A stretch of 64,000 bases of DNA from Lagopus muta (GCF_023343835.1 NC_064440.1:26977537-27041536); one strand, 5' to 3'. Positions 51,901-64,000 are shown, counted from the stretch's first letter. Numbers and translations are program-made. Notes: a model not told the origin generated them from the letters alone.

Positions 51901-54900
51901 GGGGGCTGCTGAAAAACGTGGTACTGAGGGATGGTAGCACAGTGCTGAGTATTTCCAGGGAACTTTATCTGAGATCACTGGAATTTAGATGCACATGGTG
52001 AACAATAATTTGTATTTGCAAAACTATAACTGGAGTTTACTACGGCAACCCTGCCGTGAGGGCTTTGTCCTTGTTGGAGACTGAGATTACCTTCAGCTAT
52101 GAATACTTTATTTTCGTCTAAATGAACAGCATCTCTTCTGCATTCCTTTTTGTATCAACTGATGTTGCTTAAGTGGATCTACAGATGCATCAGTGCTTAT
52201 TTCTGAACGTTTTCACTTTAATAATATATGTATCGAGTGGTTTTAACTGGAAGAGCATCTGGAAAGTACGTTAACTATTTTGCTAGCATTTAATCTTTTT
52301 CTGTCATTTAAGTATATGGTGTGTTGTATGGTATATCTAGAGTGCTTGAAGGCTTTGGGACACATGGAGCGTGCCGCAGAGAGCTATGCTAAGGTTGTTG
52401 ATCTTGCTCCATTGCATCTGGATGCAAGAATCTCACTTTCAACACTACAGCAGCAACTGGGCCGGCCTGAGAAAGCTCTGGAGGCTCTGGAACAAATGTA
52501 TGATCCAGATACACTGGCTCAGGATGCCAATGCTGCCCAGCAGGTGAGCAAGGTGTTTTCTTTGCTTCCAGTTCAGGATATGGTATTTGACAGACTACAG
52601 TAGTATTCAAAGATGTTAATGGTGTAGGACCAGAGATCGACATGTGTGGTTTTCTAGCAGATTTGACAGTTCTATTAATTCTGTGTTGCATTAATAATTG
52701 TTTGTTTCATAAACTCTTTTTTTGTGACTGGTTGAATAATGATATTTGGTGTTACCTAGGAATTAAAGTTACTCCTCCATCGTTCTACTCTGCTCTATTC
52801 CCAAGGCAAAACGTACGGTTACGTAGACACTTTACTGACTATGCTGGCAATGCTGTTGAAGGTAAGCCTGTCTTTGCTTTACCAAACTGGACAGCTACAA
52901 GTTGGGTTAAGACAAGGGGCAAACAAGCTGAGGAACAAAACTAGTGGTTTTGATATGCAAGTATTTTCATAGTTTTGTTGGATGGAAATCCTGCGGAGAG
53001 CCTTCTAATTCTTGGGGCCTGTAACCATGTTGTTTTTTGCTCTTCAGAACAGAGCATCATTTGTGAATGTAATTCTCAATACATTTATTTCAACTCCCTG
53101 TTTCTGAATATACAGAGAACATGGCAAGTGCTGAAGTTGCTTCTTATCTATTTAGGAGTCAACATAATACTTTTTTCAGATTTACTTTTGTTTAGATATT
53201 AGATTGTATTTTAATAACTTCATTTTGAATTATGTAATCTATGATGTTATTTAATGAGCAAGGAAGAATTTACTTAGTTAACAAATACAGCAGTGTTATC
53301 TGTTTTATTATTTTCCCTTCTTTCACTCAGAAGTGAGGGAGGGGAATATTTAAGCCTTGATTCTATCCATTTGATTTGATCCATTTCTGTTCTATTACAC
53401 TGACTGAACAGCTGACCATCTGACTGGCAGAATGGTGTTGTTTTTGTTCTGCCTCTGTGCAAATAGTTTTGATTTGAATATGCACAGGGATGTTCCAATC
53501 CCAGGAGAAGTCTGACAGTCATTGGAAGAGTTTCTGTCTTTCTTCTGCATAGCCCAGTTTGCAGTGAAGTATGAGACAATGCAGAGATAATATACCTATA
53601 GGGAATGTTATCTTGTGTGATCTTGCTCTGTTTGGCATTTCTAAGCAGCAGACTGTTTTAGCAGGCCATGTGAGCATCGTCGTAACGCTGTATCTGAGAT
53701 GGGATTTATTACTGTGATTTGAAATGCTGCCTTTAAATTTGTCTCTAGGTAGCAATGAGCAGAGCTCAGGTGTGTTTGATATCTAGCTCCAAGTCTGGAG
53801 AGAGGCACCTCTACCTTATTAAGGTGCCAAGGAATAAAATTTCCGACAATGATGACCAGGAGGCAGCAAACTGTGATGCGAAAGGTAACAAATGTTTATT
53901 AAAAACAAAGCAACAAGATTAACTTCTTTATCTTGAAAACGGAACCAATGTTAGTATTTTGCTTGCTAAATCCGTGCAAACGTCGTCGTATTTCTAGGAC
54001 AAGGAAGGCAGCAAATGTGAGGTAATATAGCTTCAGGGAGCAATGCTCATTCAGAGAAAAATAATAAAATTACTGAATAATTCAGATAGAGAAGGACATA
54101 TAGAGACCATATGGCCCCAGCATTCCTCTCAGCACAAATACGTAATGCATGCAGCTCTAGAAAATAACAGAAATGTGTATCTCTTTTAAGAGCCACGTGA
54201 TTATTGAACTGAACAGACTCAGTTAAACCACACTACAGTTTTTTCAGCACTGTTTGAAAGATGAAGAGGAGTAACTTTAATGCATTCCTTTGCTGTGTTT
54301 ACAACTCAAAATATATTTCTTATCATTTGTTCCCAGTTTTGCCTGTTTTCTGCTTGCATTTTATAAAATGCTCTTAAAAGTGGAAAAAGAAGTGAATGAT
54401 TTACTTTTCTTTTGCCAGTTAATGCTGAGACTTTTCTTAAAAGATCAGTTTGTGTGCACATTTTTGTGTGCTTTTTCTTTTTCTTTTTAAAGATTTTCTC
54501 TCTTGTTTCAACTTGGTTGACTTACTGCCTTCAATATTTTCAGCGATTTTTGCTGTTCTCACGAGTGTTTTGACAAAGGATGACTGGTGGAACCTTCTCC
54601 TGAAGGCTATATATTCCCTGTGTGACCTCTCCCGGTACAAGGAGGCTGAGCTACTAGTAGATTCCTCATTGGAATATTACTCATTTTACGATGACAGACA
54701 GAAGCGCAAGGAGCTGGAATACTTCGGGCTTTCCGCTGCAATCCTGGACAAGAACTTCAGAAAAGCCTACAACTATATCAGGTAGGGAACTGAGAAGGCA
54801 GAGCAATCTGTTCTCTACTTCCTCCGAGGCTGTAGTCGTACTGCTGGATTTCTGAAGGAGGGAGGTTAGTGCTTTCCAGCTTTCCCTGAAACAGATAAGC

Positions 54901-55480
54901 CTGCTGAAGCACAAGGAGTTGCTCATGGCCTTTGATTACAAAATAACATATAGTGCAGTAGGTTGTTTGATTAGTCTCAAACCCTTGGTTCTGTCTTTCA
55001 TCGCCAGCTTTCCCTCAGTCACTTAAGCTGTTTTTATTGCAGGTGTAGCATTTACTGTGTCGCGTTTACTAATTTCTCGTATGGTTTTCGTTCCGTAGAA
55101 TAATGGTAATGGAAAATGTCAATAAACCTCAGCTGTGGAACATCTTCAATCAAGTTACTATGCAATCTCAGGATGTCCGTCACCATCGCTTTTGTCTCCG
55201 CTTAATGCTGAAAAATCCGGATAATCATGCACTGTGTGTCCTAAATGGGCACAATGCGTTTGTATCTGGCAGCTTCAAGCATGCTCTTGGTAATGTCATT
55301 AGTCTTCTAATTTTAGCAAATACAAGTCTATACTCTTATTTGTTTTTGTTTTTTATGGAAGAAACAGTCATTTTTTCATATATCACAAAGTTCTGCATGG
55401 CTTCATAGTATTAACCTGATAGTTTGATTGTGTTGTACCAAATCAAAGCATCAGTGCAGTTTTCCTAATAAGAATTAAGC

Positions 55481-55511
<31 letters not shown>

Positions 55512-58500
55512 GAGTTTAGGATGCATAGCAAAGATAACCAACTTGCAAAGATAACAGAGGGCTAATGGCAATAAAGATGAGGAAAGACAAAACCAGAATA
55601 ATTTAAATAGCAAATAATGTTGATTGGACATGTTTAACACGCCTTGGAAGTAAGCCTGTTGTTTCAAGCTGCCTCCAGGTGTCATAATTGAGATGTGTTG
55701 GAGATGGAGATGCATGTTCCATTAATGTTCAGCAGCAGCAATTATTTGTTTTCAGTGTAATGCAGGAAAGCCTTAGTCATGGCCGAGGGGTCACACTGTG
55801 CTAGAGACAGTAGTGTGTCACTATGTCATTTATCTTTCCAATGCTCTTAGGTAATACTTTTTTTTTCTTTGTTCGGTTTGTTTCTCAGTGTTTAATATAT
55901 AGGGGAATAATTGTTCTTTTCTGTGTCTTTATTTCAACTGCATAAACAGCTTAACCAAAATAATGAAACTGAACTTCCAAAACCTGTCTGTTGCATCCGG
56001 TGTTAATTCTCCACACATTCCAGATATAAATCCTAGCAAGGACCTTGTTTGCTTTCTGTGCCTGATAGTTTTGTGTTTACATTTTTACCTCACAGCTTGT
56101 GTTCTTCCTTCAGAATCCCAAGGAGTGCTGAAAATGTAACGATTTCTTAGTGGTATTTTTTTAATGAATACTTTAAAGTAGGAATATTAAACTGTTATTT
56201 TTTTTCTTAGCTCACACGTTAAATTTGCTGTTTGCTTTTAGGACAGTACGTGCAAGCCTTTCGTGCAAACCCAGATGAACCTCTCTACAGTCTTTGTATT
56301 GGCTTAACCTTCATCCACATGGCTTCTCAGAAATACGTGTTGAAAAGGCACGCTCTTCTGGTACAGGTAAACTAGTATGTGATGATTTTTACCTGTAGTG
56401 TGTCCTGGCTTTGTATTTATAGACAGGTGGGACTGCAACATGTTGTGCGTAAATAACGGCATTTCAAGCAGCATTTCAAAAGAGAAATAGTGAAACACAA
56501 ATACAGATGAGTGTGCTTCTGAACTATGTTTTGGCTGAATCTCATCTTCTCTTACCTAAAGGTAGATTGTTCTGTTTTGTTTTGTTTTTTTACACAGTGG
56601 TTATTGTAGTAGACACCCATGTTTGTGAAACATTACTAATTCCAGTCTCAATGGCTGTAGATTGGATTTCTTTTTGCTTTGTTAAACTTGTTATTCAGCT
56701 TTGAAGAAGTGCCACAGAGTAGAATCTATGCCACATACCCTAAATGGACATGTCTCATAAGCTCCATAGTTTTCTTAAAACTTTCCAGACTTAGAAGGCA
56801 TTAAATGTGGTTGGTTTTTTTCTGTCATCTTTTTCTCTTCCTCTTTTTGGTGCCTCTATATAGCTCTCATTGCAAAGATCTCACAAGCTCTGATTTAGGC
56901 TACCCTCAGTTTTTCAGCTTTCTTATTCATATTTTTCTTTCATCTGCCAGATGCAGTTACAAACCACAGGCTGATTGTGCCCAAATGGAATCTTGAAAGT
57001 CATTCCCTGTACTCTCCTTCAGCACTGAAATTCCTTTAAACTCCTGTGGCCTCTGAGCTCAGAGTCAGCAGAATGTGGTTAGGACCTTAAGCTCTCATAT
57101 ATTTCTAGCCTGTTAAGAATTTGGCTTTTACTTAGATTGTGACAAAAGGTGCAGATCTCTCTAAAACAAGACCAATTATCTTAGTATCCAACTTAGAGTA
57201 TTTGAAGTTTTCAAACTTTGGCCTAATTTTAGTATGTTCAGCCACTTCTTTCTGTAGTCAGCTTGCCTTTCTTATCTAGACTGCTGCGTTCTCCTTTATA
57301 ACGTGTCCTATTTATGTTACCCTCTGGTGATACTTCTTCCTGTTTTTCTCTCTCAGTACTTGCTTTTATGACAGTTTATTTTTACATCCTCTCCTGTTCC
57401 TATTGTAGTTGATTAATAATTCAGCCATAGAAACACACTGGTGACATAAAGCAAGATCATTAGCTGCTAGTTTCTGAACTAATTCCTCATGTTGACAGAG
57501 CTGTCTTCTCTGTCTACCAACACGATCGCTGAAAGAAAGGCCACTGTTGGCAATGGAACCAGCATATTCCAAAGCATTAATAAAAGAAATGCAAGTTTCT
57601 GCACAAGAAAGGATGAAAAACTCTGCTCTAATTTTTTTCCTTCTGAATTCCTCTCTTCTTCCTATTCTTAAGCTTCCCACAAGACTCGTTCAGTGTAAAG
57701 CAAAACACTGCATTTTAATATAATACTGTATCTTTATCTTTTTTTTTTTTTTTATTGGAGGCAGTTCTGGTCTAATGCCATTCATTTTTTAGCATCATAT
57801 AAGCATCATTTAGCATCATATATTAGCATCCAGTGTATTTTATAGCTGTCTTCTTAACGGGAACATTCACCATGTGTGTAAAATGTGTACAGGGATTCTC
57901 CTTCCTTCACCGCTATTTGGACCTGCGTGGACCGTGTCAAGAAACTTTCTACAACCTTGGCCGTGGCCTTCACCAGCTGGGGCTACTGCATCTGGCAATC
58001 CACTATTACCAGAAAGTACTTGAGCTTCCTCCTCTCACCTTGGAGGTACAGTATCTTTGTGAGCTGCATACTGCAAGTGCTCAGGTCAATGTTAATTTCT
58101 CAGCCGTAGTTAAGTACTTAGGATCTGTGTTGTTCAGAACAATTCGTGGTGGAATTCTCTGACACTGAAAACCCAGATCTGATTGTTACCTGTTGTGCAT
58201 GTGTTAATTTCAAAGACATACATTTGGAGGGATTTACTAATAGGCTTGCATTAGCAGCAAAAAGAAGGTTGCCAAACTTTACCTGAATAGCTGAACTTAA
58301 TCTGTATTGCGTGCAGTATTTTATGACTGGAAGTTTGTTGCCTAGCTTGGGCACGAGCAGGTAGAAAACTTACAATGGGAAAGATTGGTAAGTGAAAAAA
58401 GGTTGGTGATAGTTGATATTGTGAGTTCAAAGCAGCATTACTTTGATGACATGAAAGATAAAGCAGCATTCATGTTCTGGTTGTAGAAACAAATATGTTA

Positions 58501-58891
58501 CCTACAAATACAAATTTGGATAATGCTTTACTGTTCTATGATTTGGCTACCTGATTTACAGCTAATATTTTGAATATTTTTTTATCACAACTACAATTCT
58601 TCAGTGATTAATAGCAGGTGGAAACTCAATATGAAGGATGCTTTAGTTTCTGTGCACCTGAGTGTCTGTGTAAAGTAGTAATATGTGATTAGATTGCACT
58701 CTAACAGCTACTTACGTTTCACTTTTAAACCATCTTTGCATATAGATAACTTTTTATTATTTTTACAGGGAATAGAAACCGATCAGACAGACTTGAGGAG
58801 AGATACTGCCTTTAACTTGTCACTTATTTATCACAGCAGTGGAAATACCAGAATGGCCCAAAAGATGTTATACACTTACGCAGTTGTGTGA
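39454..58891 (+). CDS. GTF3C3: GTF3C3, TFIIIC subunit 3 (TFIIIC102), complete
   Basis: TPR subunit of TFIIIC, which binds tRNA-type promoters and recruits TFIIIB for RNA polymerase III; orthologue of yeast Tfc4 (tau131). Nineteen exons join in continuous frame: 39454-39552, 40283-40385, 43597-43787, 44202-44325, 44850-45041, 45511-45676, 47279-47426, 49090-49162, 49916-50005, 51042-51145, 51722-51893, 52341-52543, 52760-52861, 53749-53884, 54544-54781, 55099-55289, 56242-56366, 57893-58045, 58769-58891. The product has 910 residues; human has about 886, the difference being mainly the 30-residue ninth exon. It starts [20 protein letters not shown]. Residues 88-105 are acidic. An N-terminal TPR array spans about 140-365 (for example [20 protein letters not shown]), followed by a variable acidic linker to about 400 and a second TPR region from about 430 to the end ([17 protein letters not shown], then [20 protein letters not shown]). 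Introns longer than 300 bp hold only the repeats listed separately. Confidence 0.97.
40710..41403. repeat. 83-bp direct repeats flanking a CR1 copy
   Basis: The segment 40710-40792 recurs at 41321-41403 in the same orientation, about 80% identical by eye. Shared blocks include gctagccttcttggctgaga and gggatatttgattgtg. The space between is filled by a CR1 fragment, so the arrangement looks like a very long target-site duplication, or an older local duplication into which CR1 went. Confidence 0.85.
40793..41322 (+). mobile_element. CR1 LINE 3' fragment (plus)
   Basis: About 530 bp of CR1 in GTF3C3 intron 2. It begins near the ctccggtgaggcc segment, contains gttcagagaagggcaacaaa and ggctgcccagggaggtggtg, and ends with gactggatgatcttgtaggt and a repeated TTCTGTGA tail. 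It includes the end of ORF2-derived and 3' UTR sequence only. Confidence 0.93.
41835..41905 (+). mobile_element. CR1-like 3' end (plus)
   Basis: A short, diverged tail (gttggactccgtgatcctta, then tagtattctatgattc) in GTF3C3 intron 2. Only the terminal part is recognisable. Confidence 0.7.
42668..42755 (+). mobile_element. CR1-like 3' end (plus)
   Basis: A third CR1 tail in GTF3C3 intron 2: ttggaacttgatgatccttg, then tttttcaactgaagcc and ggttctatgaatctatga. It is short and diverged. Confidence 0.75.
43662..43709 (+). repeat. GTF3C3: GAA/GAG codon repeat, acidic tract of GTF3C3
   Basis: Sixteen consecutive acidic codons (14 Glu, 2 Asp) form residues 90-105 within exon 3. GAA and GAG are mixed, which argues for selection on the charge and against recent pure triplet slippage. 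The human protein has a longer Glu run at the same place, so the tract is conserved in kind but not in length. Confidence 0.95.
43788..44201 (+). other. GTF3C3: GC-AG intron of GTF3C3
   Basis: Exon 3 ends MMK and exon 4 begins [14 protein letters not shown], the order known in the family. This requires cleavage after AAA at 43787, where the intron starts GCAAGT. The alternative GT at 43791 would shift the frame. It is the second GC-type donor with the identical hexamer in this window. Confidence 0.87.
44562..44602 (+). other. GTF3C3: Candidate cryptic (poison) exon in GTF3C3 intron 4
   Basis: A 41-nt stretch bounded by a strong acceptor (attgtctttgtag) and a consensus donor (gtaaga). Included after exon 4 it would add [14 protein letters not shown], then shift the frame and stop at TGA 44886-44888 in exon 5, far enough from the next junction to predict nonsense-mediated decay. 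An A-rich run (44608-44636) follows directly. No expression evidence is available here. Confidence 0.4.
44608..44636 (+). repeat. A-rich tract
   Basis: Sixteen A, one C, then twelve A in GTF3C3 intron 4. There is no transposon body in front of it, so it is probably a simple repeat. Confidence 0.9.
46613..47161 (+). mobile_element. Internally deleted mariner (Galluhop-like)
   Basis: A 549-bp DNA transposon remnant in GTF3C3 intron 6. The ends are inverted repeats: tgctctgaaaatcatgcctc at 46613 and, at 47136-47161, the complement of tgctccaaaagtaattcctc. Inside, 46838-46960 reads as the N-terminal helix-turn-helix part of a mariner transposase ([20 protein letters not shown], then [11 protein letters not shown]); after a deletion that removes the catalytic core, 46978-47060 resembles the C-terminus. 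It cannot make active transposase. Full mariners are about 1.3 kb. Confidence 0.85.
49916..50005 (+). CDS. GTF3C3: GTF3C3 exon 9, extra 30-residue exon
   Basis: A 90-nt exon with good splice sites (acceptor tctctttcccttaag, donor gtaagt-like gtaag) that begins and ends in phase 1, so it can be skipped without changing frame. It codes for a low-complexity acidic and alanine-rich segment ([16 protein letters not shown], then a [10 protein letters not shown] end) in the linker between the two TPR regions. I do not recall a counterpart in the human protein, where the linker is shorter. Confidence 0.75.
55484..55511 (+). repeat. Poly(T) tract in GTF3C3 intron 16
   Basis: Twenty-eight consecutive T. 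Likely a variable-length homopolymer; no transposon body is seen beside it. Confidence 0.95.
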
Positions 58892-59430
58892 TGAAGATTG
58901 TGGCAGGTAGAAATGATAGCCTTTGTATTAACTCTTGCATCATGCAGTGCTGGGAAACTGATTTTTGTGCACATCTTTTTCTGTATGTGGTCAAAGATGT
59001 GGCTTGTGCTGTGTATAGTTTGTATGCTGTATATAGACTTTTTCTACTTCTGACGTTTGAACTACATCACGTATAGATGGAAACAGTTTGCTCTGAGCAC
59101 AAGGCTGACAAACATTGATGAACTGCTTGATCTTTTGTATAGAACAGAACAGTGAAAACTGGAGCCCAATATTTTCTTTAGAAAAGTTTTCCCTGTGCAA
59201 TACTAGAAATACTTACAAGCAAGGTTGTACTGTAATGAAGAAGAAAGAAATGGGCTTGTACTAATTTCTACAGGATGGAAAACTCGGTACTTCCGAGATC
59301 ATTTAAGTGTTTGGTGTTGCTAGGAGTTCATATTCCTTGCAGCTGTTCTACAAGGTTGATTTCTGTTTCATTGAAATCCGTGTTACTTTTGTCCTTCTGA
59401 ACTTTTTAATAAAAATTCTAAAGTTAATGA
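58892..59430 (+). terminator. GTF3C3: GTF3C3 3' UTR and poly(A) signal
   Basis: A compact 3' UTR of about 540 bases follows the TGA at 58889-58891. AATAAA at 59408-59413 is followed by a T/G-rich element (gattgtttgtgcttag) from about 59430, so cleavage should fall near 59425-59432. No other hexamer precedes it in the UTR. Confidence 0.85.
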
Positions 59431-62400
59431 TTGTTTGTGCTTAGTTTACTCTTGTTTATTTGCTTGTTTACTCTTCCTTAGGAAAAAAAAACAACAATGA
59501 AGCTTCCAAACAGAAAAAATTAATAATATCATTTAGCTTGTTGTTGAATGTTGCATACAGTCTGGATTTTTAAGTAGTTGTGACAGCTGAACAGCAGCAC
59601 AGAGTGGTAGAAGCAGGCAGCTCCCAACCTAGCGAGAGAGCAGTAAAGATTATATAGCTATATGGATATACAGGCAGGGTTCATTGCTAAAGCAAAATAA
59701 GGCCGAGAAAGTATGCTGAATAGAAATCCAGCCATGCTGTTGCTTCCCAAGCACTTGTTGTTTACCCTATGACAGCTACCTAGTTTTTACTTTCAGCTCA
59801 CTTTCGTGTGTTTATGCTTCATGCTCCAATCAGTGCTTCAGAAATGAGTCTCGTGGAATTGTCTGTGCTAATTTTAAAGCTAAGACAAATTTTATCTCAG
59901 ATCAGATGTTACATAACAGTATCTTGCATGTGTGCTTCAGTAGGGAAGTGCTGGGCCATACTGAGAATGCAGAGATGAGAGTCAAATACAATGAAAGTCT
60001 CACCAACTCTGGAAAGCACAGCATGTTTACTAGGACTGGTTTACCAGATTAACTAGGAAACACTGCCCGAATCCAAGTCCTTGCTAAATTTGCAGAAATA
60101 ACTGAAATGTTTTTTTCGTTTGTATGTCAGCCTGTAGTATAGAAAATGCATAAGGAAGAGAATGACTCCATCACCTCTGTTTCATTTTGTAATCTCTGTG
60201 CTATCTCATCACCATCTGTGACATGACAGCCAACTGTTTGCTATGTAAACTTGCGCTGACTCACAATGTGTGTACAAATGTGACATTATTGTATCAGCTT
60301 GGTGTAAAAAGTCTCAGTTTAAGTTTTCCCTGTCACTTTTTGGTCTCTTCACATCTTGTAACTCTTCTGATTATTTTTTTTTTCTTCTCGCAGTGAATGA
60401 CTCCTCTATCTTCACTTGAAATAGGCTTATCATGTCCTAGGAAGCACAGTCCTCAGCACTCAGTATTGAACTAATGCTTTGAAAACAGAAGCCAGAGGTC
60501 CAGTATACAGTTTCGCTTTGCATTACTTTTTTCCAAAACTGAGTCTGAAATGCTCAGAATCCTATTGCTTATGTATTTTATAAAATAGAAGAATTAGTAA
60601 CAGTTTCAGTCGATTATTATGTATATTACCAAACTACTTGACTTAATTACGGCATTTGTTAGTTTTTTGTTGCTAAAGAGATATTTTATATAAGACACTA
60701 AAGGCATATGTAAGAGGCTGCCCGTCAAAGCATTTACTGCTTGTTTTAGGAACCAAATACCAGTTTAGTTGTATTTATATGCATTGAAGATTGTAGAAAG
60801 CTACTAATTATCCATGTTCACCAGTGGCCACAGACTGGGAGGAAGAAAAAAGAACAAAAAAAAAAACCCAACCCACAATGCTTTGAAGATGAATTTTTGA
60901 ATACTGTGAATATAGTAGAACATGTGACTGTCAGGCTTAGCAACTATCAGCCACCATGGAAAAGCTACCAATGTAGAACTCAGCTGTTGATCCTGCAAAT
61001 GGCAGCAAAGCGTTAATTTGCTATACGTCTTTTTTGCAGCTATAAAGAGTAGAATTACAAGATCACATTTATAATGGACTTCTGATGCTTGAATGGATTT
61101 TATATGGTGGTTTTCCCCAAATCTTTTGTAAAGAAGTAGCATTTTTGTAACTTTAACAGAGATACAGGCTTCTAATTTATATCCTTTATTTTTAATTGGT
61201 ATGGTGGCATCATTTGCTTCATTATGGTTGTCTTAGCACAAAGGAGACTTCATGTTTTCTTCTTACTGCTGGTTCTCGGTTGAACACTAATGAGCTGTCT
61301 CTCAGTTTCTCCTGTGATTTAGTCCTATCAAATCAGAAGTAAAAGTGTATCTAAAACATGTCCTGGACGTTTGGAAGAGCTGTTTCATTCTGTGTGCATC
61401 CCGCAGAGCTGCATTGCTTGTTAAGGCAGACACAGCCAAGCCTTAAGGTAGCGTTAAAGGTAGGAGGGGCTGTGGTACAGAAATGCTTTACAATTGCACT
61501 GTCTTAATGTTTGGGGTTTTTTTTCCTGAAAACCCAAATAAGTGTAGAAGCAATAGTATGTGTTGAATGTATAATGAAATATTATGTGCAAACTTAAATA
61601 CCAAGTTTAATGGCTGCAGGCATATAATCAGACTCGATATATCAATATATAAAGTAAGTGTCGATGAAATTGTACTAAAGACAGCAGAGGATTCTGGAAC
61701 AAGGGAGGTGTGCATAGCCAGCCCTTGAGATCCATTATGCCTTTGTAAGAACTCCTGCAGTGGGAAACCTGGGGGTGGTTGGTTCTGTTACCCTGCCAAC
61801 AAGTCATGCAGTGCAGCTGCAGTGTGCTTTTTCTCTTGCATGGGGTGGTAACAGCCATTTGTCTCTTGTTAGGCATCCTACTTACACATTCAATAAGGAT
61901 TCGTTCATTAAAAACCTAAGGCATTAAAAATGCTAAGAGCACTTCTAGAAGACTTTGTCAACAATGATTACACTTTGAGTTAATGCCAAGCAAAACTAAT
62001 GTAGTTTTGGCTGCTGTTTGGCTGGGGGCACTGGAGGTGGAGACATGCAGGTTGTGCTAAATCATCTGGGTCAGTGTAAGGAACAGGTGCAGTGAGTGCC
62101 AGATGATCTCTGAAAGAACTAGTTTGACTGGGATGAATCTGAAGTCACGCTGCATAGGCCTGCTTTTCAGCTGCACAACTTGATGAAGGTCAGGTGAATG
62201 AAAAATATTTGCTGGCTTTCACAGTGCTCAGCCACCCTCGCCCTCACAGTATCCATCTGCTGAAAGGAGTCTCTTTAATATCAGGTCTTTAAGAATTAGT
62301 CCAGGCTACTATTGTGTGAAGTTATAGTTTAGGACCAGATTTCTGTAGGAGCAGGGTGACTTAATGCCACTGCATCCTTGGGCTACTCCCAGGCTCCAGA

Positions 62401-64000
62401 AGTACACAAGACTTCCCTCACTGAACAGATACTGACAATAACGTGTATAGATCCCACAGAAATAAGTAATACCATTGGTCACAAAGGAAAGGGCAGTCAG
62501 CTCTGTTGCAGCAGACCAGAGTACAACACGCTTGTACTGAAGATAGGTCATACTGGCAGGGCCACATGGCTGAGTAAGCCATGATGCAGATAGCTGGTCC
62601 AAAGAAGTGCAACCACTGTCAGTTTTAAAATCATCTTCAGCTTATTACAGCATAAGTCTAGTACTCTTATCCCAGCTTGTTGTTCCAGAGAGAACATGTA
62701 AGAGAAGTTAAATTCCATTGATTCTTATAAAGGTATAACATTGCACACCTAATGAATTCCTTATATGCTGCTAAGACAGCCCAAGGCTTTTGTTCTCTCG
62801 TGACCCTGACACCATTTATCATTAGAAGCCAGTCCTGCCAGTTCCTCCCTGTCCTGGTCACGTCAGCATCTAGCCACAGATGTATGACTGCTTTCAGCAA
62901 TTCACCTGACCCCTCTGCAAACCAATCTGAGATTTGTTTTGATAGCACTTGCCAGGTGCTTATTCAAAAACTGGTAAAAGTGATGAAAGCAAAAATGTAA
63001 TGCATTAGCAGTGATATGTAAAAAATAATTGGTATGAAGCCTCATGATGCAAAGCATCTGAGTCAAAAGGATAATTCTGTTAGAAAGCTTGTCACTCATG
63101 CAAAACAATCCCTGTAACAATGGTGAGAGGTATGAGGTAATTTACAATTGAAACAACTATTCCTGGGTTCCCCACCTGTGAGTAAGCATGTTTATTTGCA
63201 AGGCCTTCTCAGAGATAGAGAAGTATCTTGCATCAGGTAAGGTTCCTGATTCTTCCAGCACCTGGGTGCTTGCAGAGTCTGCTGGAGGCAGGTGATGTTT
63301 CCCCTGGTTGTGGCACACGCAAGTGGCTCTGGGCTGCAAATCACCCAGGTGAGCTCATTTCCTGGCCAGCTCAGGTAGGCATTTCTGCTGGTGAGCTGGG
63401 GGTGGGTCTTTATTCTGCTCTCCATAGAGGTCTAAGCGGGAAGATCTGGTGGCCTTTTCTTCTGGGAGTAAAATGTTTTATGGAGATGTTATTGGATTGG
63501 GGACCTTCTGTGATCCCCACCCCCAAAAAATAGAGATTATAGTTTTAATAGCTTAATATATAAGTCTCCTAGAAAGCTGTTAACAAAGCTATGTAAGAGC
63601 TGCCAGTTATGGAGACAGCTGAGGAATCTACGCAAACAAGGTAAGCGTGGCTTTTTGAAAGGCTATCTGTAAAGGTTTGGGGGCTGAAACAGTTGAGTAC
63701 CGAGAAAAAATACAGTGGGAGTTAGTTTTCAGTCAAAAACTTGATTTGTGAGTATCAACAAAACACGGAGTACATGCAACATTACTTTTCTAATTATAGA
63801 GACAGTATTTTGAAGCTATCTTGTACATAGGATGTTTTTGCTGCTAGAATTGAAAGAGGAGTCTGCTCTCCATACTTGTTTAAGGGATGGAATAAAGTTT
63901 AGGTAACTGAAATTCTGAGTTATTGTGAGGTCTCAAGTACTTTGCCGCATTTGTTCTCTTTGTTTTGCCTTTGAAATTGAATGTGTTTTCTTGAACACCT
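59431..64000. other. Region downstream of GTF3C3, no gene recognised
   Basis: About 4.6 kb without recognised exons or RNA genes and with no clear CR1 copy. In human the next gene, CCDC150, converges on GTF3C3 from the other strand, so its 3' UTR may lie here on the minus strand; TTTATT hexamers at 59455 and near 61184 would be minus-strand poly(A) signals. Open frames at 62309-62602 and 62667-62948 on the minus strand show no family resemblance that I can name. Confidence 0.5.

Noticed and set aside
63609-63642. ATG with a short frame (METAEESTQT) and a gtaagc donor, resembling a first coding exon
   Set aside because: Too short to support; there is no CpG island, and synteny predicts a minus-strand gene on this side.
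59431-64000. Search for CCDC150 C-terminal exons on the minus strand
   Set aside because: No coiled-coil-like, splice-bounded segment could be recognised; absence is not proven by eye.

Overview
The window is vertebrate nuclear DNA, almost certainly from a bird and probably a galliform such as chicken. Coding exons are short and split by GT-AG (and some GC-AG) introns, several of them very small (72-75 bp). The dispersed repeats are CR1 LINE fragments, with one internally deleted mariner resembling the Galluhop group of chicken. All three genes recognised lie on the plus strand. Their order, PGAP1 - C2orf66 - GTF3C3, is the gene order of human 2q33.1 read from the opposite strand. Species and family assignments are from recognition by eye; no database search was run.

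Layout. (1) 1-23702: the 3' three quarters of PGAP1. I traced 25 coding exons with continuous reading frame, from before the lipase nucleophile elbow (VGHSMGG) to the stop codon at 23700-23702; about the first 100 residues lie upstream of the window. (2) 23703 to about 32325: gene-free AT-rich sequence best read as a very long PGAP1 3' UTR, ending near paired AATAAA signals at 32250 and 32299. (3) 32330-36420: intergenic, nothing recognised. (4) 36443-37662: C2orf66, a two-exon gene for a predicted secreted protein of 101 residues, with several AATAAA signals at 38128-38283. (5) 38690-39920: a CpG island that holds the GTF3C3 promoter and first exon. (6) 39454-58891: complete GTF3C3, 19 coding exons, 910 residues, ending in a compact 3' UTR with a strong poly(A) signal at 59408. 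(7) 59431-64000: no gene recognised; by human synteny the 3' end of CCDC150 on the minus strand would be expected here or just beyond.

The genes do unrelated jobs. PGAP1 removes the inositol-linked acyl chain from GPI anchors in the ER. GTF3C3 is the TPR scaffold subunit of TFIIIC in RNA polymerase III initiation. C2orf66 has no known function.

The observations most worth checking are: a 75-bp GC-AG intron in PGAP1 that is a multiple of three and free of stops (exitron-like); a 41-nt candidate poison exon in GTF3C3; an extra frame-neutral 90-nt exon in GTF3C3 that I do not recall in the human protein; and an approximately 83-bp imperfect direct repeat flanking a CR1 insertion.
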